Source: Streptomyces sp. NBC_00572 (GTDB taxonomy: Bacteria; Actinomycetota; Actinomycetes; Streptomycetales; Streptomycetaceae). From it: DNA of 64,000 nt. The translations under genes and the position numbers were made by a program. Location: contig NZ_JAPENX010000001.1 in NCBI RefSeq assembly GCF_026341815.1, positions 4,712,001 to 4,776,000 on the forward strand, read 5' to 3'. The notes beneath the pieces were generated by a model. It was not told where the DNA came from. It ran no database searches and saw nothing but the letters and a program-made list of their open reading frames with translations. This document shows, piece by piece, positions 1 through 8,133 of this stretch; within the stretch, counting starts at the first letter, position 1, and every line of letters starts with the position of its first letter.

Positions 1-510
1 CTGCACCGCGGTGTGGGTGCGGTCACCGAGTCGGACATCGACCTGGCCATGGGCTCCGACGCCATCGTCATCGGCTACAACGTCCGTGCGGCCGGCCGTG
101 CCGCGCAGATGGCGGAGCGCGAGGGCGTCGACGTCCGGTACTACTCGGTCATCTACCAGGCGATCGAGGAGATCGAGGCGGCGCTCAAGGGCCTCCTCAA
201 GCCGGAGTACGAAGAGGTCGAGCTCGGTACGGCGGAGATCCGCGAGGTCTTCCGCTCGTCCAAGCTGGGCAACATCGCCGGTGTCCTCATCCGCTCCGGC
301 GAGGTCAAGCGCAACACCAAGGCGCGCCTCGTCCGCGACGGCAAGGTCATCGCCGAGGACCTCACGATCCACGGTCTGCGCCGCTTCAAGGACGACGTCA
401 CCGAGATCCGCGAAGGCTTCGAGGGCGGTATCAACCTCGGAAACTTCAACGACATCAAGATCGACGACGTCATCGCGACGTACGAGATGCGCGAGAAGCC
501 GCGCAACTGA
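1..510 (+). CDS. infB: Translation initiation factor IF-2, C-terminal part (5' end outside window)
   Basis: The reading frame is open from base 1, so the gene begins upstream and only about 169 C-terminal residues are present. They match the last domains of IF-2: domain III (VTESDIDLA, then a Rossmann-like stretch ending in YYSVIYQAIEEIE) and the fMet-tRNA-binding barrel IV (GNIAGVLIRSGEV, then the RFKDDVTEIREGFEGG segment). IF-2 is the GTPase that places initiator tRNA on the 30S subunit; its G domain is not in this window. The gene is followed by a long hairpin at 547-590 and then by the ylxP-rbfA-truB group, the usual actinobacterial order. The GTG at 13 is internal, not a start. Confidence 0.96.
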   Translation: MHRGVGAVTESDIDLAMGSDAIVIGYNVRAAGRAAQMAEREGVDVRYYSVIYQAIEEIEAALKGLLKPEYEEVELGTAEIREVFRSSKLGNIAGVLIRSGEVKRNTKARLVRDGKVIAEDLTIHGLRRFKDDVTEIREGFEGGINLGNFNDIKIDDVIATYEMREKPRN

Positions 511-546
511 TCGCGTCGGGTCGGAGCGATCCGATCGCAGCAGTGA

Positions 547-590
547 GCCGGGGCCGGTCGGCGGAAAGTATTCCGTCGATCGGCCCCGGC
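547..590 (+). terminator. Hairpin after infB
   Basis: Ten bases at 547-556 are exactly complementary to 581-590, and inside them 562-566 pair with 571-575 around a 4-base loop. No U run follows. It may be a leaky terminator or a processing site between infB and the downstream genes. Confidence 0.6.
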
Positions 591-672
591 CGTTGCGTGT
601 ACGGTTTCGGATGTCCCCGCCGAGCGGTCGGCGGGCACACCGAACCCGAACCGGCGGGACATCCGGACACCT

Positions 673-966
673 ATGTATGTGGGGACACTGTCCTTCGATC
701 TGCTCCTCGGCGACGTACGTTCGTTGAAGGAGAAACGCTCCGTCGTCAAGCCGATCATCGCCGAGCTCCAGCGGAAATTCGCGGTGAGCGTGGCGGAGGT
801 CGGCGGCCAGAACCTCCATCGACGGGCCGAGATCGGCGTCGCGATGGTGGCGGGGGACACGGGACACCTCAGCGACGTACTGGACCGGTGCGAGCGGCTC
901 GTCGCCGCCCGTCCCGAGGTGGAGCTGCTGTCGGTGCGCCGCAGGCTCCACACTGATGAAGACTGA
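673..966 (+). CDS. YlxP-like DUF503 family protein
   Basis: A 97-residue protein opening MYVGTLSFDLLLGDVRSLKEK, the typical start of the DUF503/YlxP family. The family lies between infB and rbfA in many Gram-positive bacteria and adopts a small alpha/beta fold (GGQNLHRRAEIGVAMVAGD). Its role is not established, although the position suggests work in ribosome biogenesis or translation. No clear Shine-Dalgarno precedes the ATG, so a leaderless or coupled start is possible. Its last codons lie 31 bases before the preferred rbfA start. The family assignment is firm and the function is unknown. Confidence 0.88.
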   Translation: MYVGTLSFDLLLGDVRSLKEKRSVVKPIIAELQRKFAVSVAEVGGQNLHRRAEIGVAMVAGDTGHLSDVLDRCERLVAARPEVELLSVRRRLHTDED

Positions 967-997
967 TTTTGAGCAAGGCAAAGAAGGAGAAGGACCA

Positions 998-1438
998 GTG
1001 GCCGACAACGCGCGGGCGAAGAAGCTGGCAGACCTCATCCGGGAGGTGGTCGCCGAGAAGCTGCAGCGCGGCATCAAGGACCCCCGCCTGGGCACGCACG
1101 TGACCATCACGGACACCCGCGTCACCGGCGACCTGCGGGAGGCCACGGTCTTCTACACGGTCTACGGCGACGACGAGGAGCGGGCGAGCGCCGCCGCCGG
1201 CCTGGAGAGTGCCAAGGGCATCCTCCGTTCGGCCGTGGGCCGCGCGGCCGGGACCAAGTTCACCCCGACGCTGGCCTTCGTGGCCGACGCCCTCCCGGAG
1301 AACGCCAAGACCATCGAGGACCTCCTCGACAAGGCGCGGGCCTCGGACGCCCAGGTGCGGGAGGCGTCCTCGGGCGCCGCCTTCGCGGGCGAGGCCGACC
1401 CCTACAAGAAGCCGGGCGAGGACGAAGCCGCCGAATGA
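998..1438 (+). CDS. rbfA: Ribosome-binding factor A
   Basis: A 146-residue KH-fold protein that binds the 30S subunit and helps 16S rRNA maturation at the 5' end. Family features are visible: RAKKLADLIREVVAEKLQ at the N-terminus, KDPRLGTHVTITDTRVTGDL in the core, and an Asp/Glu-rich C-terminal tail. I prefer GTG 998 (MADNARAKK) over the in-frame ATG at 956. An AAGGAGAAGG-type ribosome site lies directly before 998, and the extra 14 residues of the longer form resemble no family member and overlap ylxP. The stop overlaps the truB start as ATGA, so the two are probably translationally coupled. Confidence 0.93.
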   Translation: MADNARAKKLADLIREVVAEKLQRGIKDPRLGTHVTITDTRVTGDLREATVFYTVYGDDEERASAAAGLESAKGILRSAVGRAAGTKFTPTLAFVADALPENAKTIEDLLDKARASDAQVREASSGAAFAGEADPYKKPGEDEAAE

Positions 1439-2334
1439 GCAACGCAGCACGCACGCCCGACGGCCTTGTCATCGTGGACAAGCCGTCGGGCTTCACCTCG
1501 CACGACGTCGTGGCCAAGATGCGCGGGATCGCGAAGACCCGCCGGGTGGGCCACGCCGGCACGCTCGACCCCATGGCCACCGGCGTCCTCGTCCTCGGTG
1601 TGGAGCGGGCGACCAAGCTTCTCGGTCACCTCGCGCTGACCGAGAAGGAGTACCTGGGCACCATCCGCCTGGGTCAGACGACGGTCACCGACGACGCCGA
1701 GGGCGAGATCACGGCCTCCGTCGACGCCTCCAAGGTGACCCGTGAGGGTATCGACGCGGGCGTCGCCGAGCTGACCGGCGCCATCATGCAGGTGCCGTCG
1801 AAGGTCTCCGCGATCAAGATCGACGGCAAGCGGTCGTACGCGCGCGTGCGGGGCGGCGAGGAGTTCGAGATCCCGGCCCGCCCGGTCACCGTCTCCTCCT
1901 TCCGGGTGTACGACGTCCGTGAGGCGACAGCAGAGGACGGCACCCCCGTCGTCGACCTGGTCGTCTCCGTCGTCTGCTCCTCCGGTACGTACATCCGGGC
2001 GCTCGCCCGGGACCTCGGCGCCGGGCTCGGCGTGGGCGGTCACCTGACCGCGCTGCGCCGCACCCGGGTCGGCCCGTACAAGCTGGACTCGGCGAAGACG
2101 CTCGACCAGCTCCAGGAGGAGCTCACGGTCATGCCGGTCGCCGACGCGGCCTCGGCGGCGTTCCCCCGGTGGGACGTCGACGAGAAGCGGGCCAAGCTGC
2201 TGCTGAACGGCGTGCGCCTGGAGATGCCGGAGTACCCGGCGGGTCCGGTCGCGGTCTACGGACCCGACGGGACGCTTCTCGCGCTCGTCGAGGACCATCG
2301 GGGCAAGGCCAAGAGCCTCGCCGTCTTCGGCTGA
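1435..2334 (+). CDS. truB: tRNA pseudouridine(55) synthase
   Basis: A 299-residue enzyme that converts U55 in the T-loop of most tRNAs to pseudouridine. The catalytic motif GHAGTLDPMATGVL is present with the nucleophilic Asp at residue 45. Upstream of it is the family opening GLVIVDKPSGFTSHDVV, and later motifs include KVSAIKIDGKRSYARVR and CSSGTYIRALARDLG. A C-terminal extension with DEKRAKLLLNGVRLEMPEY matches the actinobacterial TruB C-terminal domain. The ATGA overlap with rbfA indicates one transcript. A perfect palindromic terminator follows at 2349-2382. Confidence 0.96.
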   Translation: MSNAARTPDGLVIVDKPSGFTSHDVVAKMRGIAKTRRVGHAGTLDPMATGVLVLGVERATKLLGHLALTEKEYLGTIRLGQTTVTDDAEGEITASVDASKVTREGIDAGVAELTGAIMQVPSKVSAIKIDGKRSYARVRGGEEFEIPARPVTVSSFRVYDVREATAEDGTPVVDLVVSVVCSSGTYIRALARDLGAGLGVGGHLTALRRTRVGPYKLDSAKTLDQLQEELTVMPVADAASAAFPRWDVDEKRAKLLLNGVRLEMPEYPAGPVAVYGPDGTLLALVEDHRGKAKSLAVFG

Positions 2335-2348
2335 TCCCAGCGGTTCAT

Positions 2349-2382
2349 CGTGGGGCGGGCACGCGCGCGTGCCCGCCCCACG
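2349..2382 (+). terminator. Perfect 34-nt palindromic terminator after truB
   Basis: Bases 2349-2365 are exactly complementary to 2366-2382 with no mismatch, then TTGTTCCCCC follows. This ends the infB-ylxP-rbfA-truB group. It also argues against any start codon for the next gene inside it, such as the in-frame ATG at 2369. Confidence 0.85.
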
Positions 2383-2536
2383 TTGTTCCCCCACCTTTCC
2401 CCCGGGAGAGCCTGTCCGGTGGAACGCCGAAGAATCACCCGATCAGGGAGGCGCTCGGAGTGAACGGGGGAGTGCCAGGGGGCGCGTTTCCCTTCCTGGT
2501 TCTTCGTGTGATCACCGGCGGCCTACCGTCGACACC

Positions 2537-5500
2537 ATGGGACGCGGGGACCTGGCGACGCTGGTACGGATCTGCGATCTGGCGGGCCGGCCTCGCGGTA
2601 CCGGATTCCTCGCCGACCACCACGGAACGGTCGTCACCAGTCACGAAGCCGTCGACGGGCTCAGCCGTGTCGTCCTGCACGCCCCGGGCGACCGGACCTG
2701 GCTCGCCGAGGCCGAGGCCGTCACCCCCCTGCCGGAGAGCGGCCTCGCGCTCGTACGGACCGAAGGGCTCGACGTACGCCCGCTGCCGCTCGCGACCCGC
2801 GCCGAGATCGAACCCGGCACGTACGTACGGATCGCCGCCCACGGCTGGCGCGAGGCCCGGGTGCTCGGGCCCGCCGCCGTCACGTACACCGCCACCGACC
2901 GCTTCCACGCCCTCGCCGACGCCCTCGAACTCGCCATCGGCACCGAGGGCGCCGAGGCCCTCCGCCTCGGCGGACAGGCCGCCGGCGGGCCCGTCCTCGA
3001 CACCACCACCGGCACCGTCCTCGCCGTCCTCGGCACCGCCCTGCACGGCGACCGCCAGGCCGCCGGATACGCCGTGCCGCTCCGGCCCGAAGGCCCCCTC
3101 ACCGCCCTCCTCCGGCGCAACGCCGCCACCGTCCCCGCCTACGGACCCGACCTCAACCTCGCCGGAATCCTGGAACTCACCGCCACCTCCACCGGCCCCG
3201 TACGAGAACCCGGACCCTGGCCCGAACCGGTCGAACGGCCCGAGTGCGTCCGCGAGTTCGCCCGCTTCACGGCGGGCGGGACGCCGGTCCTCGCCCTCGT
3301 CGGCGCCCCCGGCACCGGCCGCACCACGGCCCTCGCCGCCCTCTGCGCCCGCCGCGCCCGGGGCGTCGCGCCCGCCCCCACCGTCCGGCTGCGCGGCGCC
3401 GACCTGCGCGCCGAGGACGGCTCGCTCGCCGACGCCGTCGGCCGCGCGCTCCAGCAGGCCGGCCGGATCGTCGCTGCCTCGGGGGCTCTGGGCGACCCCG
3501 CCACCGCCACCCCGGAACGGGCCGCCGCCCTCGCCCACGAGGCGGGCCGGCCGCTCCTCGTCGTCCTCGACGGCCCCGAGGAGATGCCGCCGCTCCTCGC
3601 CCACCGGCTCGTCGAGTGGACGGCGGCCACCGAGGACTGGCTCCGCGCCCACCACGCCCACCTCGTCACCGCCTGCCGCCCCGAGCACTGGGAACGGGCC
3701 GGGGCCCTCTACGGCCCGGGCGCGCTGCACAAGCCGACGCCAGGCCCCCGGGACGGACTGCCCGCCGCACTGCCCGCCGCCCTCGTCCTCGGGCCGTACT
3801 CCGCGACGGAGGCACGGGCCGTACGCGAGGGGTACGGGCTCGGGGAGACGGACCTCGCCGAGGCCGACGCCCGCCACCCGCTGGCCCTGCGCCTGCTCGC
3901 CGAGGTACGGGCCGCACTGCCCGGAGACGTACCAGGGCGGCCGGGCCGCGAGGAGATCTTCACCGCCCATCTGGACCTGATGTGCCTGCGGATCGCCGTC
4001 CGGATCGCCGCGGGCACCCGGCCCCTCCTCCGGGGGAACGGCGTCCGCCGCCTCGCCGCGCGGGTGACCGGCCAGGTCCACGAGGCGGCCCGCCGCTGCC
4101 TCGGCCCCGGGCACGGCGTCCTCGACCGGGCCTCCTTCGAGGAGCTTTTCCCCTGGCGGGAGGGCTGGGCCCCGGCGGTGCTCACGGAAGGACTGCTGGT
4201 GCCCGCGGGCTCCGGCTACCGCTTCGCCCACGAGGAGTTGGCGGACTGGGTGCAGGCGGCACACCTGGACCTGGACGGCGCCCTGGAGGCACTCCTCTCC
4301 CCGGGGCTCGGATCCCCTCCGGCGTGCCCCTCCGGCCCACTCGCCGGTCCTGAAGCAGCTGCCCGACCCGCCGACCCCACCGACCCGTCCGCCGTCCCCC
4401 GGCAACGCACCCCCGACGAAGCGCCCCCGCCCGTTCCGCGCCACCGCATCGGCCCCGTCCTCCAGGCGCTCCTGTTGCTCCACCGGGAGCGCGGCCCGGC
4501 CGCCCTCGCCCCCCGTCTCGCCGCGCTGGCCGAGGCCCTCGCCGGCTTCGCGGACGAGGAGCGCGGGGCACCTGGCGACGGGCCCTGGTGGGCCGCCCGG
4601 CTGCTCGGGGAGAGCGTGCGGCGGCTGCCGGACCCCCGGCCGTACCTGCCCGTGCTGCGGCTGCTCGCCGACCGGATCGGGGCCCGCGCCGAGCGGCACG
4701 CCGTGTTCGCCGCGTTCGGCCCTGAGTTCTGGCTGGGGCTTCCGCTCGGGGAGGACGAGCGGATCGATCTGCTGCGGCGGCTCGTCCCCGCCGACCGGCC
4801 GGCCGGCCCGGAACCCCGCGAAGACCGGTCGCTCGACGCCGTCGCCGCCCTGCTCGCCGCCGACCCCCGGGGCGTGCAGCCGCTGCTCTGCCGCTGGTTC
4901 GGCGATGAGCGCCCCCTCCCCGGCGCCCCGCACGCCACCGTCGCCACCGCCGCCCAGGCCCTCCTGCACACCCATCGGGGGCTCGCCGTCGACGACCTGT
5001 GCGAGGCGCTCGTCGCCACCGCCCACCCGCTCGCCGACGGACTCCTCGCCGCCCTCGCCGAGGACGAGCCCTCGGCCGTCTGCCGGGCCGTCGACCGCTG
5101 GGCCCACGACGACGGGCGCCCGGAGCGGCGCGTCGCGGCCGCCACGTACGGGCAGCTGGTCGCCGGTCACGCCACCGGCGCCACCGACCGGGAACTCCTC
5201 CGCTACGCCGCCCTCGCCCTGCTCGCCCGACCAGGCGACCGGACCCTCCACGGCGCCGCCCTCGGCCTGCTGATCCGCGACCCGCACACCCGGGACCGCC
5301 ATCTGCCCCGCGCCCTGGCCGAGTCCCAGGTGCCCGCGAGCGCCCTCGCCGAGGCCCTGGCGGCCGACCCCGGGCCGGTCCTGGCCGCCTTCGGGGGGCG
5401 GCTGCACGGCACGGGCGAGGTCCCGGCCGCCGCCCTGCGCGCCCTCGCCGAGGTCGACACGCCCGCCCTCGCCCGCCGGGTCGCCTCCCTCGTCCGCGAG

Positions 5501-6076
5501 TACGTCGCCCGCCACCCCGAGGGCGCCGGGCACGTGGCCGACTTCGTCGACCGGCGGTTCGAGTACGGCCCGGCGGCCCGCACCGTCCTCTTCCCGCTCG
5601 TCTCGGGCCTGATCCGGGGCCGCCCCGCGCGGGTCCGCCGCGCCCTCGCTCCCGTCCTCGCCGCCCCCGGCACCGGCGCCTCCCGGCATCTGCGGGCCGA
5701 ACTGCTCGACGTACTCCTGGAGCACGAGCGGTACGAGTCCGAATCGGGGGAGTTCACCGTCCTGGACGCCCTCCTGACGGCCGCCGCGGAGGGCGCGGAG
5801 CGGCGCAGCGAGCCGCGCACCCGGGCACTCACACACCGGGTCGGCGAGCTGTGGGCCCGTACCCCCGAAGGCGCCGGGCTGCTCGACCCGGTCCTCGCGG
5901 GACTCGTCCGCACGCGGCCCGCCTTCGCCGCGCTGCTCGCCGCCTGGACGGTTGCCGACCCCGCCCGCTGGGCGCCGCTGCTCGGTCAGGAGACCCTCCG
6001 GACGATGCTGAGCCACGGCACTTCCATGCCGATGCGAACCGATGGCCGTGGGCATGGCAGTCTTAGACCTGCGTAA
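2537..6076 (+). CDS. STAND/NACHT-like ATPase with a degenerate trypsin-like N-terminal domain
   Basis: About 1,179 residues. Residues 1-170 look like a trypsin fold: GTGFLADHHGTVVTSHEAV carries a His at 36 in the usual position. The Asp position reads GLALVRT with no Asp, and the GDSGGP box reads QAAGGPVLD with Ala149 in place of Ser. The proteolytic triad is therefore broken. A nucleotide-binding domain follows: a P-loop-like GAPGTGRTT with Arg262 instead of Lys, and a Walker B LLVVLDG with Asp345. The remaining 700 or so residues are leucine/alanine-rich helices resembling HEAT or TPR-type repeats. ATG 2537 was chosen because the longer frame starts inside the terminator and its first 56 codons look non-coding. 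The stop lies 31 bases before ribF. Such architectures occur in signal-sensing STAND proteins; the function here is unknown. Confidence 0.78.
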   Translation: MGRGDLATLVRICDLAGRPRGTGFLADHHGTVVTSHEAVDGLSRVVLHAPGDRTWLAEAEAVTPLPESGLALVRTEGLDVRPLPLATRAEIEPGTYVRIAAHGWREARVLGPAAVTYTATDRFHALADALELAIGTEGAEALRLGGQAAGGPVLDTTTGTVLAVLGTALHGDRQAAGYAVPLRPEGPLTALLRRNAATVPAYGPDLNLAGILELTATSTGPVREPGPWPEPVERPECVREFARFTAGGTPVLALVGAPGTGRTTALAALCARRARGVAPAPTVRLRGADLRAEDGSLADAVGRALQQAGRIVAASGALGDPATATPERAAALAHEAGRPLLVVLDGPEEMPPLLAHRLVEWTAATEDWLRAHHAHLVTACRPEHWERAGALYGPGALHKPTPGPRDGLPAALPAALVLGPYSATEARAVREGYGLGETDLAEADARHPLALRLLAEVRAALPGDVPGRPGREEIFTAHLDLMCLRIAVRIAAGTRPLLRGNGVRRLAARVTGQVHEAARRCLGPGHGVLDRASFEELFPWREGWAPAVLTEGLLVPAGSGYRFAHEELADWVQAAHLDLDGALEALLSPGLGSPPACPSGPLAGPEAAARPADPTDPSAVPRQRTPDEAPPPVPRHRIGPVLQALLLLHRERGPAALAPRLAALAEALAGFADEERGAPGDGPWWAARLLGESVRRLPDPRPYLPVLRLLADRIGARAERHAVFAAFGPEFWLGLPLGEDERIDLLRRLVPADRPAGPEPREDRSLDAVAALLAADPRGVQPLLCRWFGDERPLPGAPHATVATAAQALLHTHRGLAVDDLCEALVATAHPLADGLLAALAEDEPSAVCRAVDRWAHDDGRPERRVAAATYGQLVAGHATGATDRELLRYAALALLARPGDRTLHGAALGLLIRDPHTRDRHLPRALAESQVPASALAEALAADPGPVLAAFGGRLHGTGEVPAAALRALAEVDTPALARRVASLVREYVARHPEGAGHVADFVDRRFEYGPAARTVLFPLVSGLIRGRPARVRRALAPVLAAPGTGASRHLRAELLDVLLEHERYESESGEFTVLDALLTAAAEGAERRSEPRTRALTHRVGELWARTPEGAGLLDPVLAGLVRTRPAFAALLAAWTVADPARWAPLLGQETLRTMLSHGTSMPMRTDGRGHGSLRPA

Positions 6077-6107
6077 TCGGCGAACAGGCGGACGAGGAGC
6101 GGTCACA

Positions 6108-7067
6108 GTGCAGCGCTGGCGTGGCTTGGAGGACATCCCCCAGGACTGGGGGCGCAGCGTCGTCACCATCGGCTCCTACGACGGGGTGCACCGCGGGCAC
6201 CAGCTGATCATCGGGCGTGCCGTCGAGCGCGCCCGGGAACTCGGCGTCCCGTCCGTCGTGGTCACCTTCGACCCGCACCCCTCCGAGGTCGTACGGCCCG
6301 GCAGCCATCCGCCGCTGCTCGCCCCGCACCACCGGCGCGCCGAGCTGATGGCCGGCCTCGGCGTGGACGCGGTGCTCGTGCTGCCGTTCACCGCCGAGTT
6401 CTCGCAGCTGTCCCCGGCCGACTTCATCGTCAAGGTGCTCGTCGACAAGCTGCACGCGAAGGCCGTCATCGAGGGCCCCAACTTCCGCTTCGGACACCGG
6501 GCCGCCGGAAACGTCGCCTTCCTGTCCGAGCTCGGCGCCACCTACGACTACGAGGTCGAGGTCATCGACCTGTACGTCAGCGGCTCCGCGGGCGGCGGCC
6601 AGCCCTTCTCCTCCACCCTCACCCGCCGGCTCGTCGCCGAGGGCGACATGGCCGGGGCCGCCGAGATCCTCGGCCGCCCGCACCGGGTCGAGGGCATCGT
6701 GGTCCGCGGCGCGCAGCGCGGCCGCGAGCTCGGCTTCCCGACGGCCAACGTCGAGACCCTCCCGCACACCGCGATCCCGGCGGACGGCGTCTACGCCGGC
6801 TGGCTGACGGCCGACGGGGAGCGGATGCCGGCGGCCATCTCGGTCGGCACGAACCCGCAGTTCGACGGCACGGAGCGGACGGTCGAGGCGTACGCGATCG
6901 ACCGCGAGGGCCTCGACCTGTACGGGCTGCACGTGGCCGTGGAGTTCCTGGAGTACGTCCGCGGAATGCTCAAGTTCGACACCCTGGACGACCTCCTCGA
7001 AGCGATGGCCGGCGACGTGAAGCGCTGCCGCGAGCTGACGGAGGCGTACGACCTGGAGAACCCCTAG
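6108..7067 (+). CDS. ribF: Bifunctional riboflavin kinase / FAD synthetase
   Basis: A 319-residue enzyme that phosphorylates riboflavin to FMN and adenylates FMN to FAD. The N-terminal nucleotidyltransferase half shows VVTIGSYDGVHRGHQ, VTFDPHPSEVV and EGPNFRFGHRA. The C-terminal flavokinase half shows RGRELGFPTANV, followed by DGVYAGW and VEFLEYVRGM. I start at GTG 6108 (MQRWRGLEDIPQDW), which has GAGGAG at 6094-6099. The in-frame ATG at 6042 would overlap the end of the preceding gene and add 22 atypical residues. It is followed by a bidirectional hairpin, and the next genes converge on it. Confidence 0.96.
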   Translation: MQRWRGLEDIPQDWGRSVVTIGSYDGVHRGHQLIIGRAVERARELGVPSVVVTFDPHPSEVVRPGSHPPLLAPHHRRAELMAGLGVDAVLVLPFTAEFSQLSPADFIVKVLVDKLHAKAVIEGPNFRFGHRAAGNVAFLSELGATYDYEVEVIDLYVSGSAGGGQPFSSTLTRRLVAEGDMAGAAEILGRPHRVEGIVVRGAQRGRELGFPTANVETLPHTAIPADGVYAGWLTADGERMPAAISVGTNPQFDGTERTVEAYAIDREGLDLYGLHVAVEFLEYVRGMLKFDTLDDLLEAMAGDVKRCRELTEAYDLENP

Positions 7068-7105
7068 GCCTGTCAGGGCGAGCCGCCCGCCAACCCCGTC
7101 ACCCC

Positions 7106-7123
7106 CTGAGCCGACCGGCTCAG
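7106..7123. terminator. Short bidirectional hairpin between convergent genes
   Basis: Eight bases at 7106-7113 pair with 7116-7123 over a minimal loop. It sits between ribF and the convergent ABC operon and overlaps the stop codon of the last ABC gene. It probably serves both directions. Confidence 0.5.
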
Positions 7124-8133
7124 ACCGCCGCCTCCCGCGTCACCCAGTGGCAGGCCACCGCCTGTTCCCCGCCGCCGCCCAGGACCGGCAGGCTCTCGCC
7201 GCGGCAGCGCTCCGCGACCGCTGCCGCCTCGCCCGAGGCGAGGACCTGGCAGCGGGCGTGGAAGCGGCAGCCGGACGGGATGCGGGACGGGTCCGGGGGC
7301 TCACCGGTCAGCACCACCGGAGCTCCACCGGACTCCGGAAGCACCGACAACAACGCCTGTGTGTACGGATGTCGAGGCCGGGTCAGGACGGACTCCACCG
7401 TCCCCGTCTCCACGATCCGGCCCAGGTACATCACCGCCACCCGGTCCGCGATGTTCCACGCGAGCCCCAGGTCGTGCGTCACCACCAGGGCGGACAGGCC
7501 GAGTTCGTCCCGCAGGCGCAGCAGCAGCGCCAGGATCTCGCCCCGTACGGACGCGTCCAGCGAGGCCACCGGCTCGTCGGCGACGATGAGTTCGGGCTCC
7601 AGGACCAGCGCGCCCGCGATGACCACCCGCTGCCGCTGCCCGCCGGACAGCTCGTGCGGGTAGCGAAGGAAGAAGCGCTCCGGAGGACGGAGTCCGGCCC
7701 GTGCGAGGGCGCCGGCGACCGCCTCCCGTTCGTCGCCCGCGTATCCGTGGATCCGCAGCCCCTCCGCCACCGCGTCGTACACGGTGTGCCGGGGGTTCAG
7801 CGAGCCGCTCGGGTCCTGGAGGACCAGCTGCGCCCGCTTCCGGTAGGCCTTGAGGGCCCCGGAGGAGTAGGCGAGCGGCTTCCCGTCGAAGGCGATCGTC
7901 CCCGAGGTGGGACGGACCAGGCCGAGGAGCGAGCGGGCCAGGGTCGTCTTGCCGCAGCCCGACTCCCCGACGAGGGCCACGATCTCGCCCGCGCCGATGT
8001 CCAGGTCCACCCCGTCGACGGCGCGCGCGGGCGGCGCGCCCCGCCGCCCGGGGAAGGTGACATGCAGTCCACGTGCCGACAGCAGCGACCCGGTGGACGT
8101 CTCCGTGGGCGCGGTGGATGTCTCCGTACTCAT
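7120..8133 (-). CDS. Peptide/nickel-type ABC transporter ATP-binding protein (second ATPase)
   Basis: A 337-residue nucleotide-binding subunit of the Opp/Dpp type. The Walker A box is GESGCGKTT, the Q-loop lies in LVLQDPSGSLNPR, the signature is LSGGQRQR, Walker B is LIVADEP and the switch His is in VVTHD. The C-terminal tail has the oligopeptide-transporter extension with HPYTQALLS and a Cys-containing motif (CRFHARC ... CHW). In full-length relatives this tail can hold an iron-sulfur cluster. The ATG at 8133 overlaps the stop of the preceding ATPase gene as ATGA. Last gene of the leftward operon. The substrate is not predictable from sequence. Confidence 0.93.
   Translation of the reverse strand: MSTETSTAPTETSTGSLLSARGLHVTFPGRRGAPPARAVDGVDLDIGAGEIVALVGESGCGKTTLARSLLGLVRPTSGTIAFDGKPLAYSSGALKAYRKRAQLVLQDPSGSLNPRHTVYDAVAEGLRIHGYAGDEREAVAGALARAGLRPPERFFLRYPHELSGGQRQRVVIAGALVLEPELIVADEPVASLDASVRGEILALLLRLRDELGLSALVVTHDLGLAWNIADRVAVMYLGRIVETGTVESVLTRPRHPYTQALLSVLPESGGAPVVLTGEPPDPSRIPSGCRFHARCQVLASGEAAAVAERCRGESLPVLGGGGEQAVACHWVTREAAV

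Noticed and set aside
2369..2536. Upstream ATG giving a longer STAND-like protein
   Set aside because: It lies inside the perfect terminator palindrome and its 56 residues look non-coding. ATG 2537 is preferred.
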